This document shows positions 6,773-13,792 of a stretch of 30,347 nt of DNA, piece after piece. Position 1 is the first letter of the stretch. Each line of letters starts with the position of its first letter. A model generated the notes under the pieces. It was not told the DNA's origin and did no database searches. It saw only the letters and a list, made by a program, of their open reading frames with translations. Both the position numbers and the translations under genes were made by a program. Origin of the DNA: JAPLLS01 sp041309145 (GTDB taxonomy: Bacteria > Omnitrophota > Gorgyraeia > Gygaellales > Profunditerraquicolaceae); contig JBFZAG010000160.1 in the NCBI GenBank assembly GCA_041309145.1, positions 1 through 30,347 on the forward strand, given 5' to 3'.

Positions 6773-7729
6773 TTAAATTGGCTTGATATTTGTTCCGATG
6801 AACCTGTCCAAACCGCCGGACTCCTGGATCCAGCCGTTGTACAAACCGCGTTCTTCCATGATCTTCCGGGCTTTATCGTATTCTTCCAGGCTGATCCTGC
6901 GGGTCAATTCCGGGAATTTCCCGGCGTTATAACAGGGCGTATACTGGCTCATCAGGCTGATATAAGTTTCCGGAGAAATTTTCTCAGCGATAAATTTCAT
7001 TATTTCCCGGGTTCCCGAGATCCCCTCCGGCAAAACCAGATGGCGGATGACCAGGCCTTTTTCCATTATACCTGATTTGTTTATTTGGGCAACTCCTACC
7101 TGGCGCTGTATCTCCAGCAAAGCTTTCTGGTTGTAATCGGGATAATAAAGGGCCGAAGAATATTTCTTGGAAATTCCGCTGTCGGCGTAGCGCATATCCG
7201 GCAGATAAATATCGATTATGCCTTCAAGCAGTTTGATCATTTCCGCGAGTTCGTAGCCGCTGGTGTTGTAAACTAAAGGAATGTTCAGCCCTTCGGGGAT
7301 GGCGATGAGCAGGGCTTTTAATATTTGGGGCATGACGTGGGTAGGGCTGACAAAATTTATATTATGGCAGCCGCAGTTCTGGAGCTCGAGCATTATATTG
7401 GCCAGGTCCCGGTCAGTCATTTCTTTAGCCGGGCTAGGTTTCTGGCTGAATTCAAAATTCTGGCAGTAAACACAGGCCATGTTGCATCCGGCAAAAAATA
7501 TTGTGCCGGAGCCGTTTTCTCCGGAGATCGCCGGCTCTTCTCCGTGATGAGCCAGGAAGCTGTAGACTCTGGCTTTCAGCCCGGTTTTACAGAATCCTTT
7601 CTGGTCTTTTATGCGGTTAACCTGGCATCTTTGCGGACAAATTGCGCAGGATCCCAGCAATTTAAAGGCTTTTTCAGAGATTTGATTTAATTTTCCGCTG
7701 CGAAAAGCTTCTATATAGACAGGTTCCAT
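6773..7729 (-). CDS. Radical SAM protein, PflA-like (COG1313 type)
   Basis: A radical SAM enzyme of the pyruvate formate-lyase activase-like group (COG1313, often called PflX), 318 aa. The SAM cluster motif is CNMACVYC (CxxxCxxC), preceded by FFAGC. An N-terminal Cys cluster (CAICPQRC plus a later Cys in GFCK) is typical of this group and may bind another iron-sulfur cluster. The group's true substrate is unknown; activation of a glycyl-radical enzyme is only one idea, and none is encoded nearby. The gene lies 10 nt after the M48 protease gene and 1 nt before the acyl-CoA synthetase, within the operon. There is no clear Shine-Dalgarno; translation probably relies on coupling. Confidence 0.88.
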   Translation of the reverse strand: MEPVYIEAFRSGKLNQISEKAFKLLGSCAICPQRCQVNRIKDQKGFCKTGLKARVYSFLAHHGEEPAISGENGSGTIFFAGCNMACVYCQNFEFSQKPSPAKEMTDRDLANIMLELQNCGCHNINFVSPTHVMPQILKALLIAIPEGLNIPLVYNTSGYELAEMIKLLEGIIDIYLPDMRYADSGISKKYSSALYYPDYNQKALLEIQRQVGVAQINKSGIMEKGLVIRHLVLPEGISGTREIMKFIAEKISPETYISLMSQYTPCYNAGKFPELTRRISLEEYDKARKIMEERGLYNGWIQESGGLDRFIGTNIKPI

Positions 7730-7739
7730 AGGGAGGATT

Positions 7740-8501
7740 TTAATAAGGGTTGAGGTTCATTTCTTCCTGGATCCGGCTGATCCTCTCTTCTATCTGCGGG
7801 TGGGAGCTTAAGAATACCAGTTTGCCGCTCGCCCCCTTCTTCTCTCCTTCTTTTTTGAGCTTTTCGAAGAAAGTGACCAGCCCTATGGGGCTGTAACCCG
7901 CCCTCCTGACATATCGGACCGCTAATTTGTCCGCCAGAAGCTCGTCTTTGCGGCTATACCCGAGATTGACCAGGTTAAAAACGATGTTTATGGCGTCGCC
8001 CATGGCCGGCTGGCCGGTCACGCCGCTGATTATCCCCAGAATAAGCTGGTAACCTAACGCGCTCTGCAGACGTTTGGCGCTGTGCCGGGCAGCGACATGG
8101 CCTATTTCATGGGCCACGACCCCTGCCAGCTCATCATCATTAGCGGTTTCCATAAGCCCGGTGTTGACGTAAATAAATCCTCCGGGAGTGGCAAAAGCAT
8201 TGAGCTCTTTATCTTCTACGACCCGGAAATGATAAGCCAGGTCCTGGCGGTCGGAAATTTTGGCCAGTTTTGCTCCGATGAAGTTTAAACGGATGTTCAA
8301 TCGCGGGGAATTTGTTATCTTGAGTTTAGCATAAAGTTCTTTATCCATGTCAGTTCCCAGGGCGACTTCCTGCTGGGTGCTGATAAGCATGGTTTCTTTT
8401 CTTCCGGTGGCCGGGTTGTAAATAGTGGCGCAGCCGCAAAAGAAAAAGATCAAAGATCCCAAAATCGCTGTCAGTATGAATTTACTTGATCTGCTGGCCA
8501 T
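7740..8501 (-). CDS. M48 family metalloprotease, predicted lipoprotein
   Basis: A zinc metalloprotease of the BepA/LoiP/YcaL kind, which in the family handles quality control of outer-membrane proteins. Residues 1-24 form a lipoprotein signal ending FFFCGC, with C24 the likely lipidated residue. The zinc motif HEIGH is at 131-135, the third ligand is E187 in DELLADK, and the conserved NAFATPGGFIYV strand is at 101-112. At 253 aa it has the protease domain but not the TPR tail of BepA, so it is closer to LoiP. AGGG sits about 6 nt before the ATG, which lies 20 nt inside the end of the DUF4416 gene. It is expected in the periplasm, anchored to a membrane. Confidence 0.9.
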   Translation of the reverse strand: MASRSSKFILTAILGSLIFFFCGCATIYNPATGRKETMLISTQQEVALGTDMDKELYAKLKITNSPRLNIRLNFIGAKLAKISDRQDLAYHFRVVEDKELNAFATPGGFIYVNTGLMETANDDELAGVVAHEIGHVAARHSAKRLQSALGYQLILGIISGVTGQPAMGDAINIVFNLVNLGYSRKDELLADKLAVRYVRRAGYSPIGLVTFFEKLKKEGEKKGASGKLVFLSSHPQIEERISRIQEEMNLNPY

Positions 8502-9003
8502 AGATATCCCTGATCTCCCGGAAGATGCGCAGATATTCCGCGGACCGGTAATCCGGGTAAGTCCATTCCCGGGGCTGAAAACTTTTATTCTGGTAACAAA
8601 GGGTGATCTCCGCGAAAATCCCCTTATCTAAGTGGATGCGGTGGTTATAATCTTTAGTCGAAGCCAGCACCAGCTTGGCCATGGTCAGGTAGCCGGGGTC
8701 GATATTTATTTTGCGCAGACCGTTTTGGGAAAATTTGTCCTCGATCTTGTTGGTGAGTATTTTTACCGCGGCCAGCCGCTCGGAGGGGATCAATTTTTTA
8801 AAGCTGAGGAATTTCCGGGAGAGTTCTGAGCCGATCTCTTTCCGGTAATAATCGGTGTCAGTAAAGGCGATGATCTTGCTCTGGTAATCGATGGGCCCGA
8901 AATGGCGGCGAAGGATCCCTTCAGTTTTTTTCAGGGATCCTTCGTCTTTGAAAATTAATCCTATAACAAGCTTTACCGGGATCGGGCAAGTAAGCTTTCC
9001 CAT
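8482..9003 (-). CDS. DUF4416 family protein
   Basis: A 173-aa cytoplasmic protein matching the DUF4416 pattern. It opens with PVKLVIGLIF, followed by a YY pair near residue 52-53, the core INIDPGYLTMAKLVLAS, then HRIHLDKGIFAEITL and a closing WTYPDYRS. No catalytic motif is known, and its function is unknown. It lies 6 nt after the first PilZ gene and overlaps the next gene by 20 nt, so it belongs to the operon. I recall the family as common in deltaproteobacteria-like and uncultured lineages, which agrees with the organism guess. Confidence 0.82.
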   Translation of the reverse strand: MGKLTCPIPVKLVIGLIFKDEGSLKKTEGILRRHFGPIDYQSKIIAFTDTDYYRKEIGSELSRKFLSFKKLIPSERLAAVKILTNKIEDKFSQNGLRKINIDPGYLTMAKLVLASTKDYNHRIHLDKGIFAEITLCYQNKSFQPREWTYPDYRSAEYLRIFREIRDIYGQQIK

Positions 9004-9009
9004 GAATAG

Positions 9010-9357
9010 TTAGCCGATAAATTGCTTGACGTATTGGGCTATCTTCTGGCGGGGCTGCTCTTTGATCTCGTTAAAAAATATGGCGACATTGAATTTTCCT
9101 GCCGGGTCATCCTCGCTTCTGACGACCACTCCGCTGCAGTTGACGTCGCAGTTTTCCCTCACGCCGTTGTGGTTGATGGGCAGGTTAAGTCTGACCTTGA
9201 CCTTGGTAAAAGGCGGAACATATTTGTCCAGGGTGCAATACGCGCCCAGGCAGCTTATGTTATGAGTGTTGGTGACAAAATCGTATCCGTTGGTGACTAC
9301 GCTGATCGGAAGCTTCTGATCGATGCGCGGATTTAATCTTCTCTCCTGTTTTCTCAT
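9010..9357 (-). CDS. PilZ domain protein (downstream copy)
   Basis: A single PilZ domain of about 115 aa, predicted to bind c-di-GMP. Both binding motifs are seen: RRLNPR near the N-terminus (RxxxR) and NISCLGAYC (N/DxSxxG). A GTG at 9369 would extend the protein by 4 residues but overlaps the zinc-ribbon gene; the ATG at 9357 lies 1 nt after that gene's stop, so it is preferred. There is no fused output domain, so it should act on a partner protein. Together with the other PilZ gene and the HD-GYP gene in this window it points to local c-di-GMP control. Confidence 0.85.
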   Translation of the reverse strand: MRKQERRLNPRIDQKLPISVVTNGYDFVTNTHNISCLGAYCTLDKYVPPFTKVKVRLNLPINHNGVRENCDVNCSGVVVRSEDDPAGKFNVAIFFNEIKEQPRQKIAQYVKQFIG

Positions 9358-9358
9358 T

Positions 9359-9553
9359 TTATTTGGCACCTTCCCCTTCCGCGGTTTCCTTCTTTTTTAT
9401 GGATTTAAGCCAGCATTTCTTGGTGCAAAAAAATTTGCCGTTGCGGTAATAGCTTCTTAATTTTTTCAAGGGCTTGTTGCAGCCCAGACAGTTGGTCTGT
9501 TTTTCGACTACCGGTTTTTCTTGCGCTGCTGCTTTTTGTTCAGTGTCTGCCAT
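9359..9553 (-). CDS. Small zinc-ribbon-like protein
   Basis: A 64-aa protein with four cysteines spaced as a zinc ribbon: CLGC at the centre and CTKKC about 20 residues later, around an aromatic loop (YYRNGKFFC). The N-terminal 20 residues are Ala/Glu/Lys-rich and probably disordered, and the C-terminus is highly charged. AGGAG lies about 11 nt before the ATG. It sits between two PilZ genes with spacings of 7 and 1 nt, a placement that suggests a partner or adaptor. Function is unknown, and the family is not recognised beyond the fold. Confidence 0.7.
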   Translation of the reverse strand: MADTEQKAAAQEKPVVEKQTNCLGCNKPLKKLRSYYRNGKFFCTKKCWLKSIKKKETAEGEGAK

Positions 9554-9560
9554 GGCGGTT

Positions 9561-9911
9561 TTAAACTCCTTTACTGTTTAACTTCATGTTTAAAAAATCA
9601 GAAAGACTTTTTTTCTCCTGGGGGTTCCATTCCAGAAAACGCGCCCCTAAATGGAATTTATCCTGTCTGGGAAAAGGCGTTGACCAGATGATTTGCGCTA
9701 TCGGCCTTACTACTTGTGAGAGCAGGTTGATCTCCAGCATGACCGGAGTATGCGGCGGGATGAACTTGTCGGAAACAAATTTCACTCCGGATGCGCTCAG
9801 ATCTTCGCCGACAGTGCCCACGATCTCTTGGGAACCTCTGACCTGGCAGCGTAAAGGCCCGGAGAAATTTAACCTGGGAAACAGCCGCAATTCTTTTAAT
9901 CTGTTATTCAT
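9561..9911 (-). CDS. PilZ domain protein (upstream copy)
   Basis: A 116-aa single PilZ domain, first gene of the operon. The N-terminal RLFPR fits the RxxxR c-di-GMP motif and EDLSASGVKF fits D/NxSxxG. The strand LGARFLEW is the usual end of the beta barrel. The protein differs clearly from the other PilZ copy, so it is not a recent duplication. Transcription likely starts from the promoter at 9963-9990, leaving a leader of about 45 nt. No good Shine-Dalgarno is visible before the ATG. Confidence 0.85.
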   Translation of the reverse strand: MNNRLKELRLFPRLNFSGPLRCQVRGSQEIVGTVGEDLSASGVKFVSDKFIPPHTPVMLEINLLSQVVRPIAQIIWSTPFPRQDKFHLGARFLEWNPQEKKSLSDFLNMKLNSKGV

Positions 9912-9962
9912 TGGAATGATTTTTTAACAGATGAACCGTGGCTTTTCCATCTATATATGATG

Positions 9963-9990
9963 ATTATAACATAAATTACAGCTATGTCAA
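9963..9990 (-). promoter_or_regulatory. Consensus sigma-70 promoter of the PilZ operon
   Basis: On the minus strand TTGACA (9990-9985) and TATAAT (9968-9963) are separated by 16 nt, with an extended TGn before the -10. Both boxes match the consensus fully. It points at the eight-gene operon that begins at 9911. Confidence 0.8.
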
Positions 9991-10002
9991 CCCGTCAAAC
10001 CC

Positions 10003-10035
10003 GCAATATACACACCCCTGGGGTGGGTATATTGC
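10003..10035. terminator. Hairpin after the TonB gene, just upstream of the PilZ promoter
   Basis: Arms of 14 nt (GCAATATACACACC and GGTGGGTATATTGC) pair with one mismatch around a 5-nt loop. It starts 2 nt after the TonB stop and ends 12 nt from the PilZ-operon -35 box. No T-run follows on the minus strand, so an intrinsic terminator is not certain; an operator or insulator would look the same. Confidence 0.4.
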
Positions 10036-10037
10036 CG

Positions 10038-10721
10038 CTACTCTATCTCAAAGGAAATGATCACGTTAAACGATAATTGGGGGTAATCCAGGTCCTTGGG
10101 AAAAAGCGGAAAAGGCGAAGCGTCGCGGATGCTTCTCCGCGCGGTTTCCCGCAGATAGTAATTGTTCGAAGATTTGTCTTCGAGCAAACGCACGTCCCTC
10201 AAGATCCCGTTCGAGGAGATGACAAAAGCCAGGTACACCTCTCCGGTTTCGCTGCGGCTGTAGTTCTGGTAAGCCGCCCGGCGGATCTTTTCCCGGACAA
10301 ATTGGTAATAACTGACATAAGTCGGGTTGTTCATCTTCTCCATATCCACCGGAGGAAGGGTGATCTTCTTTTTTACGGCGATTATGTCCGGCCGGATGAT
10401 CGCCGGTTTGATCACCGGCTGCTGGCGGGTGATCGCCGGAAGGCTGCGCTTGAGGAGATTGTCTTTGTTTTCCGGCGGGATCAGGCTGTTTTTATTCAAA
10501 TTGTTCGATTGCGAGGGCAATTTTATCTGGGCTTGTTTTTGGGACAGCATCCTCTTCTGGGCTTCGGTCAATTGCGGCGGGTTTTTAAGATAGGAGATCT
10601 TGACCATCATTTTTTTCTTGGGAACAGGCAGGAAACTCAATACGGGATAATTGATCAAAGCCGCGGTGTGGCAGATCAGGGAAAAAACCAAAGCTATCTG
10701 GAAAGTTCTATTGGAGGACAT
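10038..10721 (-). CDS. TonB-family energy transducer
   Basis: TonB passes the proton-motive energy of ExbB/ExbD to outer-membrane receptors. This 227-aa protein has one N-terminal membrane helix (about 8-30) and a Pro/Lys/Gln-rich periplasmic linker (about 35-130). A C-terminal TonB domain starts at YVSYYQFVREKIRRAAY and includes GEVYLAFVISSNG and a PFPLFP turn. Length and order are normal. It lies downstream of the B12-receptor gene with a palindrome cluster between, so it probably serves that receptor and may share its riboswitch-controlled transcript. ExbB and ExbD are not in this window. Confidence 0.85.
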   Translation of the reverse strand: MSSNRTFQIALVFSLICHTAALINYPVLSFLPVPKKKMMVKISYLKNPPQLTEAQKRMLSQKQAQIKLPSQSNNLNKNSLIPPENKDNLLKRSLPAITRQQPVIKPAIIRPDIIAVKKKITLPPVDMEKMNNPTYVSYYQFVREKIRRAAYQNYSRSETGEVYLAFVISSNGILRDVRLLEDKSSNNYYLRETARRSIRDASPFPLFPKDLDYPQLSFNVIISFEIE

Positions 10722-10756
10722 ATCTCTTCTCTGTTTAATTAACCTATTTTATCATA

Positions 10757-10830
10757 AAATAATGGGGACAGGTCCATTTATTTTCAGGCAGATCTTTTCC
10801 TAAAAATAAATGGACCTGTCCCCATTATTT
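10757..10830. repeat. REP-like palindrome, GGGGACAGGTCC variant
   Basis: The left arm 10757-10784 contains GGGGACAGGTCCATTTATTT; the right arm 10803-10830 is its full complement. The loop is 18 nt. Ends match the other palindromes in the window (AATAA..GGGGAC and ATTTATT), but the core is different, so it is a second subfamily. It lies between the receptor and TonB genes. Confidence 0.88.
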
Positions 10831-10836
10831 CACTGG

Positions 10837-10863
10837 AATAAATAGAAACGTCCCCATTATTTT
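10837..10863. repeat. Solo half of a REP-like palindrome
   Basis: A single arm, the complement of GGGGACGTTTCTATTTATT, beginning 6 nt after the previous palindrome and ending 2 nt before the receptor stop codon. No partner arm follows, so it is a half unit of the GGGGACG subfamily abutting a unit of the other subfamily. Confidence 0.75.
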
Positions 10864-10865
10864 CC

Positions 10866-12878
10866 TTAAAAGCGGTAGGAAAGTTTTGCGAAAAAGTTGC
10901 GCTCGGGCGAAGGATAATATACTTTCTTGCCGGTTGTCGGGTTACATGTGGCGTATTCCGAATATTTCCTGTTGAGCATATTGTTGATCCCGAATGTGGC
11001 GGTCAGGCTTTGGTATACATAGGAAACGTTCATGTCGGCGGTAAAATAACCGTTTAACCGCGAGAGGGCATTAGCCTGATCGTTGATAAAAAAGCGCTCG
11101 CCCACATAATTGCCCGTGAAATTGATCCTCGCGCCCTTGGCGAACAAATAGCTCAGTCCGGCGCTGGCTTTGTCGCGCGGGACCATCGGTATGGTTTTGC
11201 CGGCATACGCTCCGCCGTGAAACAGCCCGCGGGTATAAGAATAATTTCCTGTCAAAATAAAATTCCGGCCCAGGCCTGCTTCCAGCCCCAGCTCTCCTCC
11301 CTCATGCCGGGTTTTATCGTAATTTTTATTTGAGTACGACGCGTAATCATAGTAAAGCTCATTTTCTATATCCATCCTGAAGATCGTCAGGTCAGCTTTG
11401 AGCCGGGAATTAAAACGGTGCTTGATCCCGATCTCATAGTCTTTTGCTTCTTGCGGCTTCAGGGTGGTGTCTATGCCGTGGCTGGGCCAGGTTATCGCGT
11501 ATTCGTCAGTAGCCGGGAACCGGAAACTCTGACTGATATTGCCGAATACGCTGGCGTCTTTCCGGTATTTCCAGGCCAGGCCGGCATTATACGCCTTTTT
11601 CGAAGGGCTGATATTCCTGTCGAGGGTATCGGTTCCGGGCTGGTTGTGGTAATCAAACTCGTACTCAGCCTTCTCGTAACGCCACCCGCCTGAGGCGAAA
11701 AGATCTTCCAGAATGGCGAACTCATCATGCAGGTAATATCCCTTTGATATTTTGTTAATTCGGGTGAATTCCTGGGCCACATCCGAATAATCGTAGGCGT
11801 CCGAAGAATAATCCGCGCGGTAAAGATCTATGCCGGCAATGAGCGTGTTGCCGTGGTTCGCCAGAGGCTTTTTTAGGACATATTTGGGAGTCAATCCGAA
11901 TGTATTGATCTGTTCTTTGCGGATGGGATTTCCGAACCCTCCGTAAAACACCCTCCAGAATGTATTGACATCCCTGCTGCGGAATGACGCGTCCAAATCA
12001 AATTTGCCCCAATCCTCAAATGATCCAGTCGCTCCGGCATTCACGAACCAGTCGCGGTCTTTGGCGTAGTCATCCCCGTATTTTGAGGAAGTGCGCTCCA
12101 TGGTCTGCAGATCCGCGTCCGAGAGCTCTCCCGGCAATCCGTAATTGGAATAATGCAATCCGTTACTCAGGCGCAATGAAAGCTCGGGGTTGATTTCAAA
12201 GTTGAGCCGGGAGGCGAAGTCTTCAGCTTTATAATGGCTGTTCTCCCGGTAGCCGTGGGTTGAGTCGCGGCTGGTTGATATAAAGTATGAGAGCGCTTTT
12301 TGAGAACCGCTGACGCTGACCATTTGTTTGTTCAGATCGTAACTTCCTGCCTGCGTCTCAAGCTCCCAGGCCGGCAAGCCTCTCCCTTTTTTGGTGATTA
12401 TATTGATGACCCCGCCGGATGCGTTTTCGCCGTAAAGCACAGCGCCCGCGGAACCGCGCAGGACTTCTATTTTTTCGACCTGATTAAGGGGGATCTGTGT
12501 CCAGTCAGAGCCTGATAGATCGACCTCATTTATCCTGCGGCCGTCGACGAGAACGACCGTATTGACCAGAGACTGTTCTCCGAATCCTCTTATATCAGCT
12601 GTTACTTTTGTGCCGTTTCCGTACCAGTCGCGCACGACTATGCCGGTCTGGCTGCGTAAAAGATCAGGTATAGCCTGGGCGTTTGATTGTTGGATCTGCG
12701 CCTGGCCGATAACAGTGAGCGCAACGGGAGCTTTATTGACTTCGTCTTCGTAACGATAGGGCGTGACCACGATCTTTTCCAGGTCCAGGTTCTCCTGGGC
12801 GAACAAAAAGCCGACTAAAATAAAAGTAGCGCTCAAAGCCAGAAAAAACAAAACCAGTTTCCGAATAAAACTTTTCAT
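10866..12878 (-). CDS. btuB: TonB-dependent outer-membrane receptor, BtuB-like
   Basis: This receptor imports vitamin B12 or a corrinoid across the outer membrane. The 670-aa protein has a signal peptide (1-27, ending FLFAQ), a TonB box near LEKIVVTPYR, and a plug domain (LRSQTGIVVRDW, EKIEVLRGSAGAVLYGENASGGVINI). A 22-strand-type barrel follows, ending in KLSYRF with the terminal Phe used for barrel assembly. By sequence alone it could be a siderophore receptor; the cobalamin riboswitch directly upstream makes B12 the best substrate. GGAG lies 7 nt before the ATG and directly follows the terminator's T-run, so ending transcription there would remove the gene from the message. Confidence 0.88.
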   Translation of the reverse strand: MKSFIRKLVLFFLALSATFILVGFLFAQENLDLEKIVVTPYRYEDEVNKAPVALTVIGQAQIQQSNAQAIPDLLRSQTGIVVRDWYGNGTKVTADIRGFGEQSLVNTVVLVDGRRINEVDLSGSDWTQIPLNQVEKIEVLRGSAGAVLYGENASGGVINIITKKGRGLPAWELETQAGSYDLNKQMVSVSGSQKALSYFISTSRDSTHGYRENSHYKAEDFASRLNFEINPELSLRLSNGLHYSNYGLPGELSDADLQTMERTSSKYGDDYAKDRDWFVNAGATGSFEDWGKFDLDASFRSRDVNTFWRVFYGGFGNPIRKEQINTFGLTPKYVLKKPLANHGNTLIAGIDLYRADYSSDAYDYSDVAQEFTRINKISKGYYLHDEFAILEDLFASGGWRYEKAEYEFDYHNQPGTDTLDRNISPSKKAYNAGLAWKYRKDASVFGNISQSFRFPATDEYAITWPSHGIDTTLKPQEAKDYEIGIKHRFNSRLKADLTIFRMDIENELYYDYASYSNKNYDKTRHEGGELGLEAGLGRNFILTGNYSYTRGLFHGGAYAGKTIPMVPRDKASAGLSYLFAKGARINFTGNYVGERFFINDQANALSRLNGYFTADMNVSYVYQSLTATFGINNMLNRKYSEYATCNPTTGKKVYYPSPERNFFAKLSYRF

Positions 12879-12889
12879 GCGCTTTCTCC

Positions 12890-12933
12890 AAAAAAAAACC
12901 TTGATCCTAGCCTTAATAAGGCTAAAATCAAGG
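12890..12933 (-). terminator. Riboswitch-linked intrinsic terminator
   Basis: On the minus strand a 16-bp stem (12933-12899, two G-U pairs, 3-nt ATT loop) is followed directly by nine T residues (12898-12890). The receptor's GGAG and ATG come immediately after. This is the expression platform of the cobalamin riboswitch: with ligand bound the terminator should form and shut off the receptor. Confidence 0.9.
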
Positions 12934-13143
12934 GTACCCTGTTATTTCCCCCCGATTTCTCCGCGAATCAGGAACCAGCATCTATATTTATTACGGCAGG
13001 TCTTCTGACTCCCCTGCTGGCCTGGACTAACCTTCCCGGCAAATCGCCAGTGGTTTTTTCCGTTCTGAACGTAAGTTCAAGCCTTAAAAACGCAGGGATA
13101 CAGCAGCGGGACTGTGGCCGCATCTCACGGCCTTCCCTAACCG
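12934..13143 (-). promoter_or_regulatory. Cobalamin riboswitch (B12 element)
   Basis: On the minus strand the conserved B12 box AGTCAGAAGACCTGCC is at 13010-12995. Upstream lie other family hallmarks: GCCACAGTCCCGCTGC near 13105-13120, ACTGGCG with GCCGGGAAGG near 13033-13053, and a GGGAAGGCCG start near 13138. The element fills the space between the DUF6580 stop and the receptor. The terminator at 12890-12933 is its switch. A weak possible promoter (TATACG at 13147-13142, poor -35) lies at its 5' edge. Otherwise it is transcribed through from the DUF6580 gene. Confidence 0.95.
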
Positions 13144-13157
13144 TATAAATTAGAAAA

Positions 13158-13664
13158 TTACTTCTTTAAAAGAACCGAGGCTAATTTTTCGTTTTTTATC
13201 GAGCGGGCAATAATTTCATAAGCGCCGAAAAATATAGCTGAGTATATTACAGTCGAAACCGTAAGATCGCGCAAGAAAGGCAGAGCCATGACAAAGCACC
13301 GGACCAGGCCGCTGAATGTCAACGGATACCAGCCCATTGCCCAGACCCCGAAGTTGGAGACGATAAAGAATACCAGGGAAGAAGCCAGGGATAAAGATAT
13401 GATTTTTCTCGGGCTGGTTTTTTTCTGCAGGCCAAGGCCCAGTAAAGTCACCAGCAGGAAGCCTCCCCAGGTAAAAATTACCACGTTATGCATTCCGATA
13501 ACCGCGTCGCTGGCGATCATCAGGATAAGCGGCACGATCAAAGCGTTCCTCCGGCTCAAATAAGCCCCGCCAAACAAGGCTATCGCCGCTACGGGGGTAA
13601 AATTCGGGGCGTGGGGCACAAACCGCAGCAATATGCCGAAAATGATCAAACTGAGCGCTAACAT
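13158..13664 (-). CDS. DUF6580 family membrane protein, possible B12 transport component
   Basis: A 168-aa inner-membrane protein with about five or six hydrophobic helices. It shows the family start FVPHAPNFTPVAAIALFGGAYL and the later WGGFLL and GWYPLTFSG stretches. DUF6580 proteins resemble ECF-transporter S components in size and topology. Here the gene precedes the cobalamin riboswitch and receptor and follows the cobalamin adenosyltransferase, so an inner-membrane corrinoid uptake role is a fair inference; no ECF ATPase is present to confirm it. AGGAGG lies 5 nt before the ATG and fixes the start. It has its own promoter at 13740-13769. Confidence 0.78.
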   Translation of the reverse strand: MLALSLIIFGILLRFVPHAPNFTPVAAIALFGGAYLSRRNALIVPLILMIASDAVIGMHNVVIFTWGGFLLVTLLGLGLQKKTSPRKIISLSLASSLVFFIVSNFGVWAMGWYPLTFSGLVRCFVMALPFLRDLTVSTVIYSAIFFGAYEIIARSIKNEKLASVLLKK

Positions 13665-13702
13665 TCAAACCTCCTGTTGTTTTTAATAGAATTCTTTCCG
13701 GG

Positions 13703-13729
13703 AAAATAAATAGAAGCGTCCCCTTTATT
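13703..13729. repeat. Solo half of a REP-like palindrome
   Basis: A single arm, the complement of GGGGACGCTTCTATTTATTT, in the leader of the DUF6580 gene between its promoter and Shine-Dalgarno. No complementary arm is nearby. Confidence 0.75.
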
Positions 13730-13739
13730 CTGAAGCTGT

Positions 13740-13769
13740 ATTATAAGTCTTTTATCAAATTTGTGTCAA
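13740..13769 (-). promoter_or_regulatory. Consensus promoter of the DUF6580 gene
   Basis: On the minus strand TTGACA (13769-13764) and TATAAT (13745-13740) are 18 nt apart. Both boxes are perfect matches. The leader then passes through the solo half palindrome. Transcription may continue into the riboswitch. Confidence 0.75.
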
Positions 13770-13792
13770 GGATAATTTTAAAGCGGAACAGG

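Noticed and set aside
10077..10742. Long plus-strand ORF of 221 codons opposite the TonB gene
   Set aside because: It is an antisense shadow: the opposite strand has clear TonB domains, and this frame has no recognisable motif.
10866..12878. Siderophore receptor as the function of the TonB-dependent protein
   Set aside because: The cobalamin riboswitch directly upstream and the nearby adenosyltransferase make corrinoid uptake the better call.
1107..13729. CRISPR array from repeated GGGGACG units
   Set aside because: Units are palindromic, irregularly spaced over kilobases and without spacers of even length; no cas gene is present.
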